A stretch of DNA of 64,000 bases from Siphonodentalium dalli (GCA_032622095.1 CP136064.1:143297954-143361953), one strand, 5' to 3'. Positions 9,772 to 22,977 are shown, numbered from the stretch's first letter. Numbers and translations: made by a program. The notes: generated by a model not told the origin, from the letters alone.

Positions 9772-12033
9772 CGAGGTCCAAAAGGTACCTCTTGCTAAAA
9801 CAGAGTTTAGTTTTATGTCACAGAGACGTAAATAATTCAGCCAAATTAGCAATCCATCAAAAAGGCTTTATCGGTATGATGGTATCAAATGTTGTGTGAC
9901 ACAAACTACTAGTTTTCTAGTACTGTAAGGAATTTTGAAATATTCCAATTGTCGTCTCTTTGATCACCCTGTAGTAATTTCGATATATTGTTCAGAAAAA
10001 CCCTCTGTTCTGATAGTCTGTACATGTGAATGCTTACATGAGGTATGCAAATAGTTTGAACATTGATGGATTCATATTGCTCATTTTGACATGGTATGTT
10101 AGTAGATTTTCCTCCACTGGAATAGTCAAATCCTCCGAGGAATCCTAACGTTTCCGGCAGACTGGATAGCAATACATACTGTCAGGTCACTGATGAGTCA
10201 CTGGTATACTATACTGATAGTCCAAGCCATTGTATAAGAATGAGTTTAATTGGTCCTATATTTATGTATGTGAACTAATCCGAACATGTGACATAAATGG
10301 AAACAGGTGGGAAAAAATATGTAAAACATGTTGTCTTAACAATTTATCAATGCGTCTAGGGCATATTGCTAGGGATGTAGTCTTCATGCACATAATGAAC
10401 TGTCTCTCTCCATTTGGTGATGTGACCAATATCGGAAAGTTCTTTTAGAGAACTTACACATAACTGACGATGTCTGACATACTGCGTCTAATTTTGTTAT
10501 TGATACTTTCAACATCACATCTGACATTGTGATTCGGATAAATGTACTGGTAGACATGTACCGGTATGTCAAGTTGACCTGTTTAATCTCCCGGATCGTG
10601 CGGGAGACTACCGGTTTGAGGCCTCATCTCCCGCGCTCCCGGTTTAAGCTTGTAATCTCACGGTTTCAATAAAATCAACAACAATAAAAAATTCTCACAA
10701 TCTCAGAACGCGGAAGTGTTTTCAAATGAAACCACGTGTGAACGAGATTTGTCGAGATCAGGTGTGTTCCATTGATAACCGGAGTATACAGTAGACACCG
10801 TAGCTTGCCTCTGGCGTTTATATTACACTGCTTCTTTGTCGCGACTAATGACTCGACTCTTTTAAAACCCTAATAAATTAATTGAATGTATGGCAGTTTG
10901 TTTTCTTTGGGGATCAATAATTACGTATTGACATTGTCAACATGGATATTTTGTCTGAGGAGCAAAGACAAAATTATGTTCTTTGTAAATATGACAACTG
11001 TATTTCCCAAATAATTTATGTGCTTTTTGACACGATCTAATATATGGGTACATAACTTCTTATCAAATGGTAAGTTATTTGACCTATTGGTTGTTAATTA
11101 GACTGACTGGTCCTGGAGGAGGTACAGGTCATGGCAGAACGTGGCAAGTTATCAGTAAAACTGCTATTATTGCCCGCAATTAAGTTCATTCACTGGGATA
11201 TCGCGGTACCACTTGCCCTGAATCATATGGGTCCTGAAATGATTTCCACATCCTAAGGTACCGCCATTATTAGTGATTATAATTTATACATTTAGGATGT
11301 ACCCTCTCTTTCACAATGGCATGACCTTTCAAAATTGTGCTAATCTGAATGTCAAATTTCATTAACATATATGGTGGGTTTGGTATTGTCTCTCAGTTTT
11401 ACATTTGGAACAATTCGCAAATGTCATTTTATCTGAACAAAACCAATTCGTTTTAGATGTCATTTATCTGAACAAATTAAAGTATTTAATCTTAATTATA
11501 GTATACCAAGTCTTCTCTAGACCGATTTACTACAATCCCTTTAATGTCAGATTTTGTTATCTTGTTGAAAGAATGGATACTTTATTGACTGATCATCATA
11601 TGTATTCAGTGGTGTATGTAATAACCTGTACCGGTCTATAAGAAAACCAGACAGTATAAGAGCATAGTAACCCAGTATGTAAAAAAGTTAAACAAATTGT
11701 CATGATGAACCATGGTTGTGCTATCACACGTGCTATCACATACTGTATGAAAAACACTTATCAGGTCTTATAACATCCTTACTTTTTTTTTTTTTTTTGT
11801 GAGAATTAATATACAGTATTTCTTCAGCAATTCAGCTGTTTATACCATAAACAAGATTCTATTTCTCGTCAACATTTCTCTTTGTCCCTAAACAAAGGTC
11901 CCACCATTGATTAAAAACATTGATTTCCTCCACAAATCGGCATATACTTAATTTCAGTAATTGTCACACATTTTCAAATTGAAATAGGTATGTACAATTT
12001 TCCAATGTTATTTCTTTTGATTTTCCATCAGTT
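9772..12033. other. Non-coding AT-rich interval
   Basis: No gene recognised. A short GC-rich patch at about 10585-10680 contains an inverted pair, tctcccg and cgggaga, around 10589-10608. A poly-T run lies near 11781-11800. Short open frames here look random. Confidence 0.5.
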
Positions 12034-12110
12034 GGTGTAAACAATATTTATTTATAAAGTATCAAACATATAATACAGACACAATATACATGGAGATACA
12101 ATTCCATCAG
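12034..12110. repeat. Short dispersed repeat, copy 1
   Basis: The block starting ttggtgtaaacaatatttat and containing atcaaacata and cacaatatacat recurs, diverged, at about 18043-18115. It may be the end of a dispersed element; no structure was recognised. Confidence 0.5.
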
Positions 12111-12482
12111 TCATGAAATTCCAATGCACATTTTCGTTTGATGATGTGGTGAAAAGTTTCATGGTAGCTCATTTGGTTCCGATATGGTCGTACCGACCCG
12201 GCTCATTCAAATTCCATGCATATGGGTATATTCCAGTTTAGGTCCACCCCAAATTTTGTAAGTATTTGCTATCAGCTTGTTGACATTAACTTTCACTTTA
12301 TGAGAAGGGGGGTAATTCTAATCATTAACAGCCCCATTTTAAATATATCTCAAAGAAAAGAGTCCTGTGTCTTCTGTTGAAAATAAAAACATGCCCTGAT
12401 AATTACTCCATTGAAAACAATTGAGTATCAATTGATCAATTATCAAACATCAGAAAGTGGCAGCAATGTTGTGATAAGTGCA

Positions 12483-12700
12483 CAATTACTATGCCCTTCA
12501 CTATTAATTAGAACCACTCCATATGGAAATTATGACTAAGACGGAATGGCCGTAATATTATTTATTGAGATCTGATCTCCCAACAAACATACATTAAACA
12601 TGTGAACAATAATGAAACCTTACTCTCACTTTTCTCTCCTCCTCATGCTTGCACTCTACCTTTTACACATGACATGATTATGAATTCTGCAACTTCTGCC
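12483..12700. repeat. 218-bp direct repeat, copy 1
   Basis: It runs from caattactatgcccttcac to aacttctgcc. It is almost identical to 13088-13305; one difference was seen (ggccgtaat against ggccataat). No ORF is conserved. Confidence 0.85.
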
Positions 12701-12854
12701 CACATAAATATATAACACATATTATTAATATTATGTAATCAGATCACAGACAAAATCTCAAGAAATAACCATTATTCTAGCGGTAAGCGAATTACCGTAA
12801 ACAATCATCTAAAACTTATCAAAATTAGATAAAAAGGGGAATAGGGTGGGTGGG

Positions 12855-13090
12855 AAAACTTAATCGAAGTGCCATGTCGAAGAATTCGAAATCGAGTGAA
12901 TGTTTTCGGCGCGAAAAGTATTTTATACCCGATATTAGAATTATGGGAAATCCAAGAGAATCATGGGAAGTTCAAAGGTCACTATAGTTCGTGTAACAGA
13001 AGTGTACCGGTATCGTCGGAGTTATATATAGTCTATAGAGTAAATATTTCCGGTTTAGTAATTACACATTTTGATAACAAAATTGCCCAA
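12855..13090. repeat. 236-bp repeat, identical copy at 17403-17638
   Basis: Both copies begin aaaacttaatcgaagtgcc and end aaaattgcccaa, and no difference was seen between them. Each contains an ORF start encoding the same first 74 residues, MPCRRIRNRVNVFGAK onward, but the frames diverge where the repeat ends, so a protein is doubtful. The flanks differ, as in a dispersed element or very recent duplication. Confidence 0.85.
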
Positions 13091-13305
13091 TTACTATGCC
13101 CTTCACTATTAATTAGAACCACTCCATATGGAAATTATGACTAAGACGGAATGGCCATAATATTATTTATTGAGATCTGATCTCCCAACAAACATACATT
13201 AAACATGTGAACAATAATGAAACCTTACTCTCACTTTTCTCTCCTCCTCATGCTTGCACTCTACCTTTTACACATGACATGATTATGAATTCTGCAACTT
13301 CTGCC
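13088..13305. repeat. 218-bp direct repeat, copy 2
   Basis: It is a second copy of 12483-12700, overlapping the end of the 236-bp repeat by three bases. The order is therefore R218, spacer, R236, R218. Confidence 0.85.
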
Positions 13306-14830
13306 AAGCCAACGGCCGCCAGAAATTCATAATGATGCCTTCTTGGAGAGGGGCCCAAAGGTCAGAGGAGTCATCTGGGCCTCTGATCACTCTGGGAGGA
13401 GATGCGGTTCACACTATCTCCTAAAAGGGACAATTGGGGGAGACATCAGTATCAAATTATATAATAATTCAACAGTCATACATGATTTAATATATATCAG
13501 TATAAATATGTACTTGATGTGGAACTGAAGGCCAGTGAAAGATAATACAACAGCAAATATATTTCAATCCTTTACCAGAAAGTATTCTACGTAATTTGAT
13601 GAACAATGAATGATCCAATCTAATTGACAAGAGTCATCATAATACCAATAGGGGAAGGGTACACTATAAATAGAGACTAATACTGTAAGCGTTACACACA
13701 CAGGCTGGTATATAGTGATATATATATATAACTAAATTCGAAACGAACCAGAATGATTGTCACTATATTCCATGTATAAATTAAATATTCAATGCGATGT
13801 TTCACACATTGAATGGAGAAGATTTTAAAACCCTAGTATCTTTGTTTTGTGTGGTAGAATTCAACAGGTGTATGTAAGAATGTAGATAATCGAGTTACAA
13901 TTTGTAAAAGACTGAACTTAATATCAGTAAACTGAGAGAACAAATTCTCATCTACTCATATTATTTGGCATTACAGACTTCGAACGAAACAAAATATGAT
14001 ACAACGGCGGAACATACTATTTACTAAAGCAATGTTGTTTATCAGCGTCATACTTATGTGATAGGATATATATGTGTACATTGAATATATTACCAAGAAC
14101 TGATCTACATCAATGTAAATGCATGTCCATGTTCCAATTGGTCAAGTGATTCTATTTGATTGAATAGTTAATACAGATTCAGCTGTAAGCTGATAAAGAA
14201 AAACTGATTATGTTATACAGGATAAAGTCCATATTTATGCTAAAAATGCACTGGAAGGGGACGATTCGATTCGGTGGTCGCGCATCATCAAAGTCTAACA
14301 ATATTTCTACAAAAGATGGTTTGGTTGTCAGGTATGATTTAATGCCAACACATACGGTTAACCACTGTGAACGATATTATATAAATTTAGGAGCGTTACA
14401 AAATAATTAGAGTAGGTATCTTTAATTGCGGTCAGTAACGTGATCCAGTTGAGAGCATTGTGAGTCATTCGCTTCTTTTGCAATTACACATATCTATACA
14501 TGTATTTGTATATTGGAATATCTTGTCTTACATGTGCTTAATGTAGCATAGATTCTTTAAATAATATGTATATATATATATCTATATATATATTGATATC
14601 TATATTGATGCTCCGAATTACATAACAAGGTAGTAGTGTTTCTGTTATAGAAGTACGAGTGTTACAAGGATAACAGTTTGCTGTTATAGAAGTACGAATG
14701 TTACAATGTACATGTACCTCAAGATTCAAAGTTAATTTTCCAATTACAAGGTTTCCATATAAAACTTTCGAGTTGTTGATGTAATGTTGTACATGTAGGT
14801 TGGCTATATATATGTAGATACATTTTAAAT
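13306..14830. other. Non-coding AT-rich interval
   Basis: No gene or clear repeat was recognised apart from short TA runs (about 13715-13733 and 14567-14592) and a short local duplication, tgttatagaagtacga, at about 14643 and 14683. Confidence 0.45.
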
Positions 14831-15251
14831 GCCCATTTGGGCGTTGAAGTTGCCCATGTGGGCGTTGAAGTTGTCCGATTGGCGTCGAAGTTACCCGTGT
14901 GGGCGTCGAAGTTGCCCGATGGCGTCGAATTTGCCCGATGGGCGTCGAAGTTGCCCGATAAAAGGCGTCGAAGTTGCCCGATAAAAGGCGTCGAAATTGC
15001 CCGATGGGCGTCGAAATTTCCTAATGGGCATCGAAGTTGCCCATGTAGGCGTCGAAGTTGCCCATGTAGGCGTCAAAGTTGCCCGATGGGCGTCGAAGTT
15101 GCCCGATAAAAGGCGTCGAAGTTGCCCGATAAAAGGCGTCGAAGTTGCCCGATAAAAGGCGTCGAAGTTGCCCGATAAAAGGCGTCGAAGTTGCCCGTTG
15201 GGCGTCGAAATTGCCCGATGGGCGTCGAAATTACCCATGGGCGTCGAAATT
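14831..15251. repeat. Minisatellite: 20 units of 19-23 bp
   Basis: Twenty consecutive units fill exactly 421 bp. Three length classes occur: about 20 bp (gcccgatgggcgtcgaagtt), 21 bp (gcccatgtgggcgtcgaagtt) and 23 bp, with a taaaa insertion. Six units are of the 23-bp form, four of them consecutive (units 14-17). Long open frames cross the array on both strands, but this follows from the repeat lacking stops and is not evidence of a gene. It is GC-richer than the surroundings. Confidence 0.95.
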
Positions 15252-15800
15252 GCCATAGCTGGATGGCTTAAATTTCACTCCGAAAGTCATCGGATGCATG
15301 TCTCAAATTCGAGACACCGAGACAAAGTCGTTCATCGATGCAGAGCGACAAAGTCGACTCGCCAATGTCTCAAAAGGAAGCTATGCTTACACACACATAT
15401 ATATATTCCAAAACAAAGGCGAGGGGACCTAGTCACTAGAGCATTTGACTGTAATAATGATAATCTTATGATGTATATAGTTTATGTACTAAAACAAGAG
15501 AGTAAAATACTAAAATATATAGCTTATGCAGACATATAAAACCATTTTTCTTAAGCAAGCATGTTATAAATATATATATGCAAACTGAACATATTTTAAA
15601 ATTACTTTTAATTAATATAATTAATTAAGTTGCTTGATAATGATAACATGATCAACTTGATTGCAAGGAGCGGATTGCAGGCTACATTTTTTTTTATAGT
15701 AAGCAACTTATGAATATTAACAAGAGATTATTGCAATGTATAACGTCTTTGCAATTTAGTAACCTATACATGTACGTGAAATAATGACATTAACACTAAA
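15252..15800. other. Non-coding interval
   Basis: AT-rich sequence with no recognised feature besides short simple runs. Confidence 0.4.
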
Positions 15801-15811
15801 GTTAACTCTTT

Positions 15812-16245
15812 GTAATAATTCAACCAGCATCCAACCAAATTTTAAAATGATTGCCAAGTCAAAATATAAGCTCTGTAATTTCAATAATATTCAGTTTAAC
15901 CTACATATAACTGAACTTCTACAGGTACATACAGAGAAAGGCAGCTATTCAGTTTACTTGAATAATTGTAGTGATATTGATCATGTTATGGTCAGGCACA
16001 TGTATGCCATTTCATGAATTTTTTTAATTCCATGTGATAATTCAACCAGCATCCAATAAAATGTTTAAAAAGATTGCTAAAGTCAAAATATAATCTCTGT
16101 AATTTCAAAAATATACAGTATAACCTACATAGAACTGAACTTCTACATACAGAGAAAAGCAACTATTCAGTTTACTTGGACATTTGTAGTGATATTGATC
16201 CATGTTATGATCGGACACATGTATGTCCTTTCGTGAAATTTGTAA
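15812..16245. repeat. Diverged tandem duplication of about 215 bp
   Basis: Copy 1 (about 15812-16020) and copy 2 (about 16035-16245) share the landmarks ataattcaaccagcatccaa, gtcaaaatataa, ctctgtaatttca, actgaacttctaca, ttcagtttacttg and tgtagtgatattgat. Both give similar short ORFs in one frame (CNFNNIQFNLHITELL against CNFKNIQYNLHRTELL), but the differences do not look selectively constrained. Confidence 0.85.
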
Positions 16246-17402
16246 AATTTAGAACCAAAATTTTCGAAGTTCAACGTCTCTATTGACAAAATACTGCTCA
16301 AAAAGTTGACAAGTAAATATTGGGTATATATGCAAAAATCACTAAGTCAAAACTGGGATAGATTCGATTTGAAAAATTCATAACTCAAAAAGTTCATATT
16401 GAAAACCTAAAAAATAAATTAGATGTTCAAAATTGAGAACAAATTAAATTTCAGAGAAAGTTGACTGAAGTAGAAAATTTAAATATATTTCATTTCAAAA
16501 CATTTAAAACTTAAATATCAATGTATAAAATTTAGAATTAAAAAAAAATTAATTCAAAGTCAAAATTTGAAATATAACAATCAATAAGTGAATAAGTCAG
16601 CAATGTCCAATTTTATGGAAACATTTTAACTAAAAGGTAAGAATAAAGTCATAGTCATCAAATTCCTGGAACTCAGCAAAATTATTATTGCCAGTTTTCT
16701 TCCCAAAACGCCAGTGTGTCAGTAGAACATCTGGAATCCCACGATGATGTCACAATATGAAACTATAGACACTGCATGGTCTATAAAGAATTGACGTCAC
16801 TGATAAACATGGCAATTATATAAATAGATCGGGATGTCACAGATGATGTCACGTCCGATAGTAATAATAGATTCAGGTTATAAATAACTCATTACGTCAT
16901 GTCCACAATTGCTAAACATGGATGCACACAGAACTCCATTGGAACAAGCACGGGCGTCAATCGTTCAATAGCGGGCATCGTTGAGAATGCCCCAAAACCA
17001 CAATGCAGGTTCGTTGTTAACCGTGTAGCGTTAACTTTGATAAAATGTAATAAAATGTCCATAACCATTGACCATTGAATGTTCTGATGGTTCGACGAAC
17101 GATGATATTAAGGATTTATATTACCTTAAAGTCCGGATAGTTGGAATCCATTTCCTTGATATAATAAGAATTATCACACTTCTAAGCCCACGGAATGAAC
17201 ACATGTTGCCCCCGAGTGAATACATTCCTCCATTGGTCCATACAATAGCAATAATTAACTGATTGAATCTCTCGTTCCGGCCTTAGAGCTGACTTCGGAT
17301 GAATAACAAACAACATTAGCGTCACTCATTTAAATGGATTAATTTAGTCGATGACAATATGTCGATCTGTCAAAAGTTTTTAAAATAACTAAAAAATAAC
17401 TT
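16246..17402. other. Non-coding AT-rich interval
   Basis: No gene recognised. Several tgacgtca-like and gatgtcac words cluster at 16740-16905, which is only a local bias. Confidence 0.4.
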
Positions 17403-17638
17403 AAAACTTAATCGAAGTGCCATGTCGAAGAATTCGAAATCGAGTGAATGTTTTCGGCGCGAAAAGTATTTTATACCCGATATTAGAATTATGGGAAATC
17501 CAAGAGAATCATGGGAAGTTCAAAGGTCACTATAGTTCGTGTAACAGAAGTGTACCGGTATCGTCGGAGTTATATATAGTCTATAGAGTAAATATTTCCG
17601 GTTTAGTAATTACACATTTTGATAACAAAATTGCCCAA
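17403..17638. repeat. 236-bp repeat, second copy
   Basis: Identical by eye to 12855-13090. Downstream the sequence differs completely from that following the first copy. Confidence 0.85.
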
Positions 17639-18300
17639 TGAAACACAGCGTAGTTTTGACACCTTTGGGAATTCGCCATTGTCAGCTATAAGTTATAACT
17701 CCAAAGCTTGTGTGTATGGCAGTTTGTTGCATCATGAATACCACGTGTTGTTTGATTCAACCCATTCTTGGTCTCTTTGTTATTTAATGAGGTCAAATTA
17801 AAGCATCAAACCAAGCATGAATATATGTCTCTCAATGAAAACACATTGCGTAATTAGCTTGGATTAATAGCTACTGGACATTGAGCTTATTTGTCTCGTT
17901 ACACATCTCATTCAATTGAATTAGCATGGGTACAAAACAATTTTGTGTAGTTTCACTAACAGAAACATCAATAACACATAGATATTTATTTCACCCATTT
18001 ATAAGAAGATATATGATGATATCTCCATTGACCGTGTCCTATTTGGTGTAAACAATATTTATTTCAACAAATCAAACATATGACATAAACATAATATACA
18101 TATAGAAATATATAGATTTATGAAGAGGATTGGACAACAAGCAAAATGCTTTTTTAAAAGTCCTCTCCTCGTGGAATAAATGTTACCTCAAGTGACAAAA
18201 ATATCACTTGGGGTAAAGCAGACGGGATATATAGATTTGATTGATTGGAATATTATTTAGGATTGAGATACGATATTACATTGTAATACGGAAGTTACGG
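17639..18300. other. Non-coding interval with one short dispersed repeat
   Basis: It contains the second copy (about 18043-18115) of the repeat at 12034-12110. A short inverted pair, caagtgac and atcacttgg, lies around 18188-18214. No gene recognised. Confidence 0.45.
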
Positions 18301-18315
18301 GTGAGAAAGGGAATG

Positions 18316-18390
18316 AAAGAGAATGAGAGAGAGAGAGAGGGGCGAGTGTGGAAGAGGAAGAGAAAGAGAAAGAGAAAGAGAGAGAGAGGT
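18316..18390. repeat. GA-rich simple repeat
   Basis: An impure run of gagaga and gaaagagaaagag units, purine-only over long stretches. Confidence 0.85.
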
Positions 18391-18554
18391 TTGACACAAC
18401 ATACATTCGATACAAAATAACACAAAAAACATCCGTTCAGTGGGGAAATCACTTGCACGAATGTGTCACGACCACGGAGGAGAAAAAGCGGTTCATGCAG
18501 ATGGAATGGAAATCTAGCCGCGTCACCTTAAGTGATTATGAGTGTCCTATTTAA

Positions 18555-18798
18555 CCCTTTGAGTGCCAGGTCCGATTTTTGTATCAACCCATATACCCTG
18601 TGCCAATGCATTCTCTTATATATGCGAGTCGACCATAGGTCGCCTCGCATATATAAGAGAATGCATTGGCTTAACAATTTTTTGTTTTATTTTTTTTTTT
18701 TACAATTTTTTACAATTTTAATATGTTTTATTATATTCTTTAACAGACTTATTGTGTAGGTTTAGGGCCGATAATATCGGCCCCTGGCACTCAAAGGG
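18555..18798. mobile_element. piggyBac-type MITE, 244 bp, with internal hairpin
   Basis: The terminal inverted repeats are a perfect 16 bp, ccctttgagtgccagg, flanked by TTAA at 18551-18554 and 18799-18802; this is the piggyBac signature. Inside, 18602-18628 and 18644-18670 form a second perfect inverted repeat of 27 bp around a 15-bp centre that is itself nearly palindromic, so the RNA or single strand would fold into a strong hairpin. No ORF of note. Related sequence occurs at 4830-4927 and 32975-33065. Confidence 0.85.
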
Positions 18799-18802
18799 TT
18801 AA

Positions 18803-19900
18803 AGGTTATATTTACAGTCTACCAACTGTAGTATGATGTAATCAGTGACGTCTGCTTTACAGAATGTATCTTGCAGATATTTCATAAATAAAGCTTCAAG
18901 ACAGACATTTCTTGTGTTTTGTCAGTGTCCGTCTAATATATGGTACATTAACACTAGGCATCTATAGTCAGCCACTCAGGCTTTGGCTCTGTGAAAATCT
19001 CACTCTCTGATTTTGCCATAATGATGGTCAGCATATTTGCACGATTTTTTCAAAATCTGATCTTTATGTTCCTTGCACTGCGTGCATTTGAGTCAAGATT
19101 CCACTGCTGTCAAATCAGCATTGTATTCCAGTCATAACTGACGTGGATACAGGAGTTTTTCAAGCACTGCGTGCTAACTCCTTTTGTTATCATGCCAGCA
19201 TAGTTTACCAGTCGTATCTGACGCACCCACGTCTGACACGACATTACGTTCTCGCTCCATTAAAAAAGAAGTCCGTGTGACAGGCTAATTACCTTACGCC
19301 ATGTTAAAAATAGCTTTACCAGGCTTCAGTTAAATAATGATATCAGCCCAGTCTGTCGGCGGTATATCAAAGGTTGTATCGCCGCGGTCTGCCGTGTGGC
19401 ATGTTGGTCATGTGACACATCGAAACATAAGCTGATACTGTTATCGCATTTTTTTATTTCATTAAACTTCAACTTTTGACAAAAACGAAATGTACCAAGT
19501 GTATAATTGGAATCCGCGGTTGTGGTTTCAGACTTCAATGGCTCGAATCCGTTGATAAATACGGAAATTACCCATGTGCCTGTATAAATAAAAATATAAT
19601 CTACACCCGAAATTAGAAAGATCTGAATTAATTCAATTAGCGATAAAAACATGTTCATGCGCACGATCATTTGCGCATTGTTTATAGAAAATGCATGGTT
19701 TTGGGTTCCGTTTGCATTGAATGAACTAAAGTGTTAAATTGTCGTTTTGGAAACTAATTAAATTACTTTGCTGATTGTCTAAAAATATAATTCGTTTGTT
19801 AACTCCGTTTTGCTGCGTCATAGTTGTTTTTATCGTTTTATTGGCTTCATTTTGTTGCTGATGTGGGGTATGATATAAAACTATACATTGACTTAAAATC
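18803..19900. other. Non-coding interval
   Basis: No recognised gene. Words such as tgacgtggatac and tgacgcacccac suggest a weak local duplication around 19070-19230. Confidence 0.4.
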
Positions 19901-19904
19901 GATG

Positions 19905-20580
19905 TCGCGAAATGACTGATTTTCGGACTCCTTTATGAATGAACAACGGCGCCGATTGTTTTAGTTTCGTTTATACTGGTATTTCCTAAATACACATATG
20001 TGTCGTATGATATGATTATTACCACGGCACGGTTACTATTGACATTATAGCTAGAAATTACTTACTGAGTTCCAGAATTCTAGATACCCGAGTTGCGAGC
20101 ATGATTGTGTATATATGAGAAGTGCGTATATAATTTTAGCGTCAGTACTTAAAAATGATCTATTTTCGGGCTCGCTTTTCCAATAAATAAATTGAACAAG
20201 GGCGCCGAATGTTTGAATAAATGAATACCAAGCCACAGTGTATGTGGAACAAGCAAAACATGTATACACGATACATAACAGACGTGAGAAAGAGTCGGTG
20301 CATGTGAGTACACATATATACAAGACAAATTAAGGTGTATACATTCAAATATAGATTTGGCAGTAATTGGCACCAAACAGAAATGCTAGTTATACTATAC
20401 TGTATAACCACGATGGTTCATTTTCGTTTAGATTGATATTTCCAAAATATATCACATGATATGAGTATTACCACGTGGTTAGTATTGAAATTATAACTTG
20501 AGGTTACTGATGCCAGAACTTGAAATTTATCGATCTTCAGACTCGATTTTCGGGGGAAAAAAATCATTAAACACGAGTAT
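19905..20580. repeat. Diverged local tandem duplication
   Basis: The sequence around 19905-20090 recurs in pieces at 20150-20220 and 20410-20540. Shared landmarks are ttttcgg.ctc, aa.ggcgccga, ttttcgttta or tttcgttta, gatatga..attaccacg and gagttccag / gatgccag. The second copy is interrupted by about 180 bp. No coding potential recognised. Confidence 0.6.
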
Positions 20581-22085
20581 CACGATACACCCAATAATAT
20601 TCGCTTTTGAATTTTTCCCGGTATTGATATATGTCCATAAATAGTTGAACTACATTTCTAAGGGCATTATGTCACCACATGAAGACGAATTAAAGTAATA
20701 AAATATACAACCATGAACACGCTGTTTGTGTTCCAAGCAAACAACACCCATGTGCACGGCAATCCACGGGATTCCGTGTTAATCTATTCCTGATATGGTT
20801 TCAATAAAGAGCGTTCAATTTATTTAAATTAGGTGCGAAAATTGAAACAGTTGGACAATGGCTGTGACCATGCAAGACAAGTATTGTTCAAGTATATATC
20901 AATATTCGCGTATTTGTGAACCTATATCTTATAAATCCTTCCAATTTACTTAGAAAAAACGGAAGCTTGAACGAGCCATTTCCGTTTAAATATATACATA
21001 TTTTACTGGGACTAGAAAAACCTAACTATACTACATGTACTACTTTCAAGTTCGTAATATACCGATTAGGCTTTTTCTCAACCATCTACTTATTAATACG
21101 AAGCTAAGCTGAGAATTAAAAAAAGGACCGCTGCCTTTATGTGTTGTATGTCAACGGAGAGGGGCCGGCATTGGGTATATATAGTGACCGATCGGGGACA
21201 AGATTTCTGATGGAACATGTTTCCCCAGAGATGCGTTGGGTATATGTTCATATAAATTAATGGTGGGTGAGATACAATCGTTGAACTCAATTAAATGTGT
21301 TTTTCAGTAATGCTATTTATGTCATTTACGAAAATAAAAACAAAATGGATGCCATTATTGATATGTATGCAGCGCTAATATACAGAGAACGACTAATATG
21401 TCGAAAGCAACACATCCGCGTAATTATATGGCCTTCTTTGGTTGTCAGTTATCTATTAACTAGTATATTCCATGTACACTGTCGACGGTACACTACCGAT
21501 ACACACACCAGATTACTCAACACAGTCTGGTGTACTGGTATAACTATACTAGTACAATAGACTGCTGATTAATCTTGTCTGTGTAACGGTAGTGTACTGT
21601 CAATGACATCGGCACCTGTATACAGTCGAATTAGTGACTTGCGTCATTGTAATATGCCCTACGACAGAACTATATGTATATCATTTACATATTTTGAAAA
21701 CATTATTCTAGTCGATTGGTGGCAAGATGGCGGGGAATTATACAGTATGTTAATTAGTCAGGGAATTATTTTCCGGGAACAGTACCTTTTTGTCGATTAC
21801 ATCGATCATCTTGTGTCAATTTTAAATATTTCGATGAGTCGTTATATTTATAATTAATTACCTACGCTTTCCTATAGTATTCAATAGATTCAAGAAAGCG
21901 AATTTCATATTCATAAAAGTATTGTTAATAAAAGTCATGCTCCGTATATTTTTGACATGTTGAAATTTTTTAGAAAATAAGTATTGCATACGAACTCTGT
22001 GCATTTTTTGTGTCATCACCCAGCCTTCCCGCACCAACATACACATTTTGTAGTTGTTATTGTCGGCGCTGTGAATGTTTATCTA
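20581..22085. repeat. Block A of an old segmental duplication (partner 24290-25345)
   Basis: Landmarks shared in order with block B include acacccaata, ttcgcttttgaat, gttccgtgttaa (approximately), caataaagagcgtt, cctgtgaccatg-like, cttattaata, gctaagctgagaatt, acatcgat and ccgtatattttt followed by acatgttgaaatttt. The sequence following A (22018-22083, cccagccttcccgc...gtcggcgctgtgaatgtttat) resembles that preceding B (24030-24095), so the arrangement is head-to-tail with a period near 3.7 kb. No gene recognised in either block. Confidence 0.7.
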
Positions 22086-22977
22086 TTTAAGTAAAACATT
22101 ATGTTGTACATTCTTGCCCAGATAATCCAAACCGATACATTCAACTAAATCCCTTAGTTATTCAAAACTTTCGAGAACTAGCCCCCTCCCCCAATCATGG
22201 ATTATAGTCCAAAATGTGGTAATTTAAGCCTGTACAGGCTAAAATTGTGACAGTTAGGAACTTGTTCATCCTTTGGCCTGAGAAACATATACTGTTCTGT
22301 GCATTCTGGGTTAAAATGGGGGGGGAGTGACTTTTCTTTCAGGGAATTATGCAGTATATGTTATTCGTCTACTAACCGAAAAATGACGTTGATGGCATAT
22401 GTAACACGCAGAATGTATATGCCAAAGGCTATATTGCCCTTATACCTCAGACTGACAATCAAGTGGCTATGAAGTCAAGGGCCGATGAAAAGAACACATT
22501 TGGTTTATTACATTATTTAATGAGCAATATGTTATCAATAAATTATAACAGTCAAACGTAATAATGTAGTACATAAATCATCAACTAAATATGAAAAAAC
22601 ATGTAATGCATACTATGGTTGAATGCTGCACACTAAGCTTATGTGATTATTTAACCATGGTTATATTTCTGTTTATCATGCGCGCAAATCTAGAAGATTC
22701 CTGAGTACCTAAATATCAAGATTTTTGAAAGGGAAAAAAAGGTCCATAAATGTTATAAATAACATTCAAATAATCCCGATAAATTATTTTTTATATCATA
22801 CAGATAATGTCCTTTGTTTGGAGCAGTCGGATGTTACTCTTGTCGCGGAAAAAGATAATGATTTTAATTGCGCATCAGATTTTTATTTTGCAACTTGTAC
22901 TGAATATAAAGCAAAATTATCCATCTGTCTGTCTTTTGGGACAAATGGCACACTTATGACACACGAAATAAGATTGG
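22086..22977. other. Non-coding interval
   Basis: AT-rich; a run of G at about 22319-22326. An open frame at 22725-23072 overlaps a small inverted element and has no recognised homology. Confidence 0.4.

Noticed and set aside
14891-15256. 121-codon minus-strand and 90-codon plus-strand ORFs across the 14.8-kb array, rich in regular Arg/Pro/Phe or Lys/Trp repeats
   Set aside because: Both strands are open simply because the 19-23 bp unit contains no stop codons. Unit lengths vary without regard to frame, so no coding constraint is visible.
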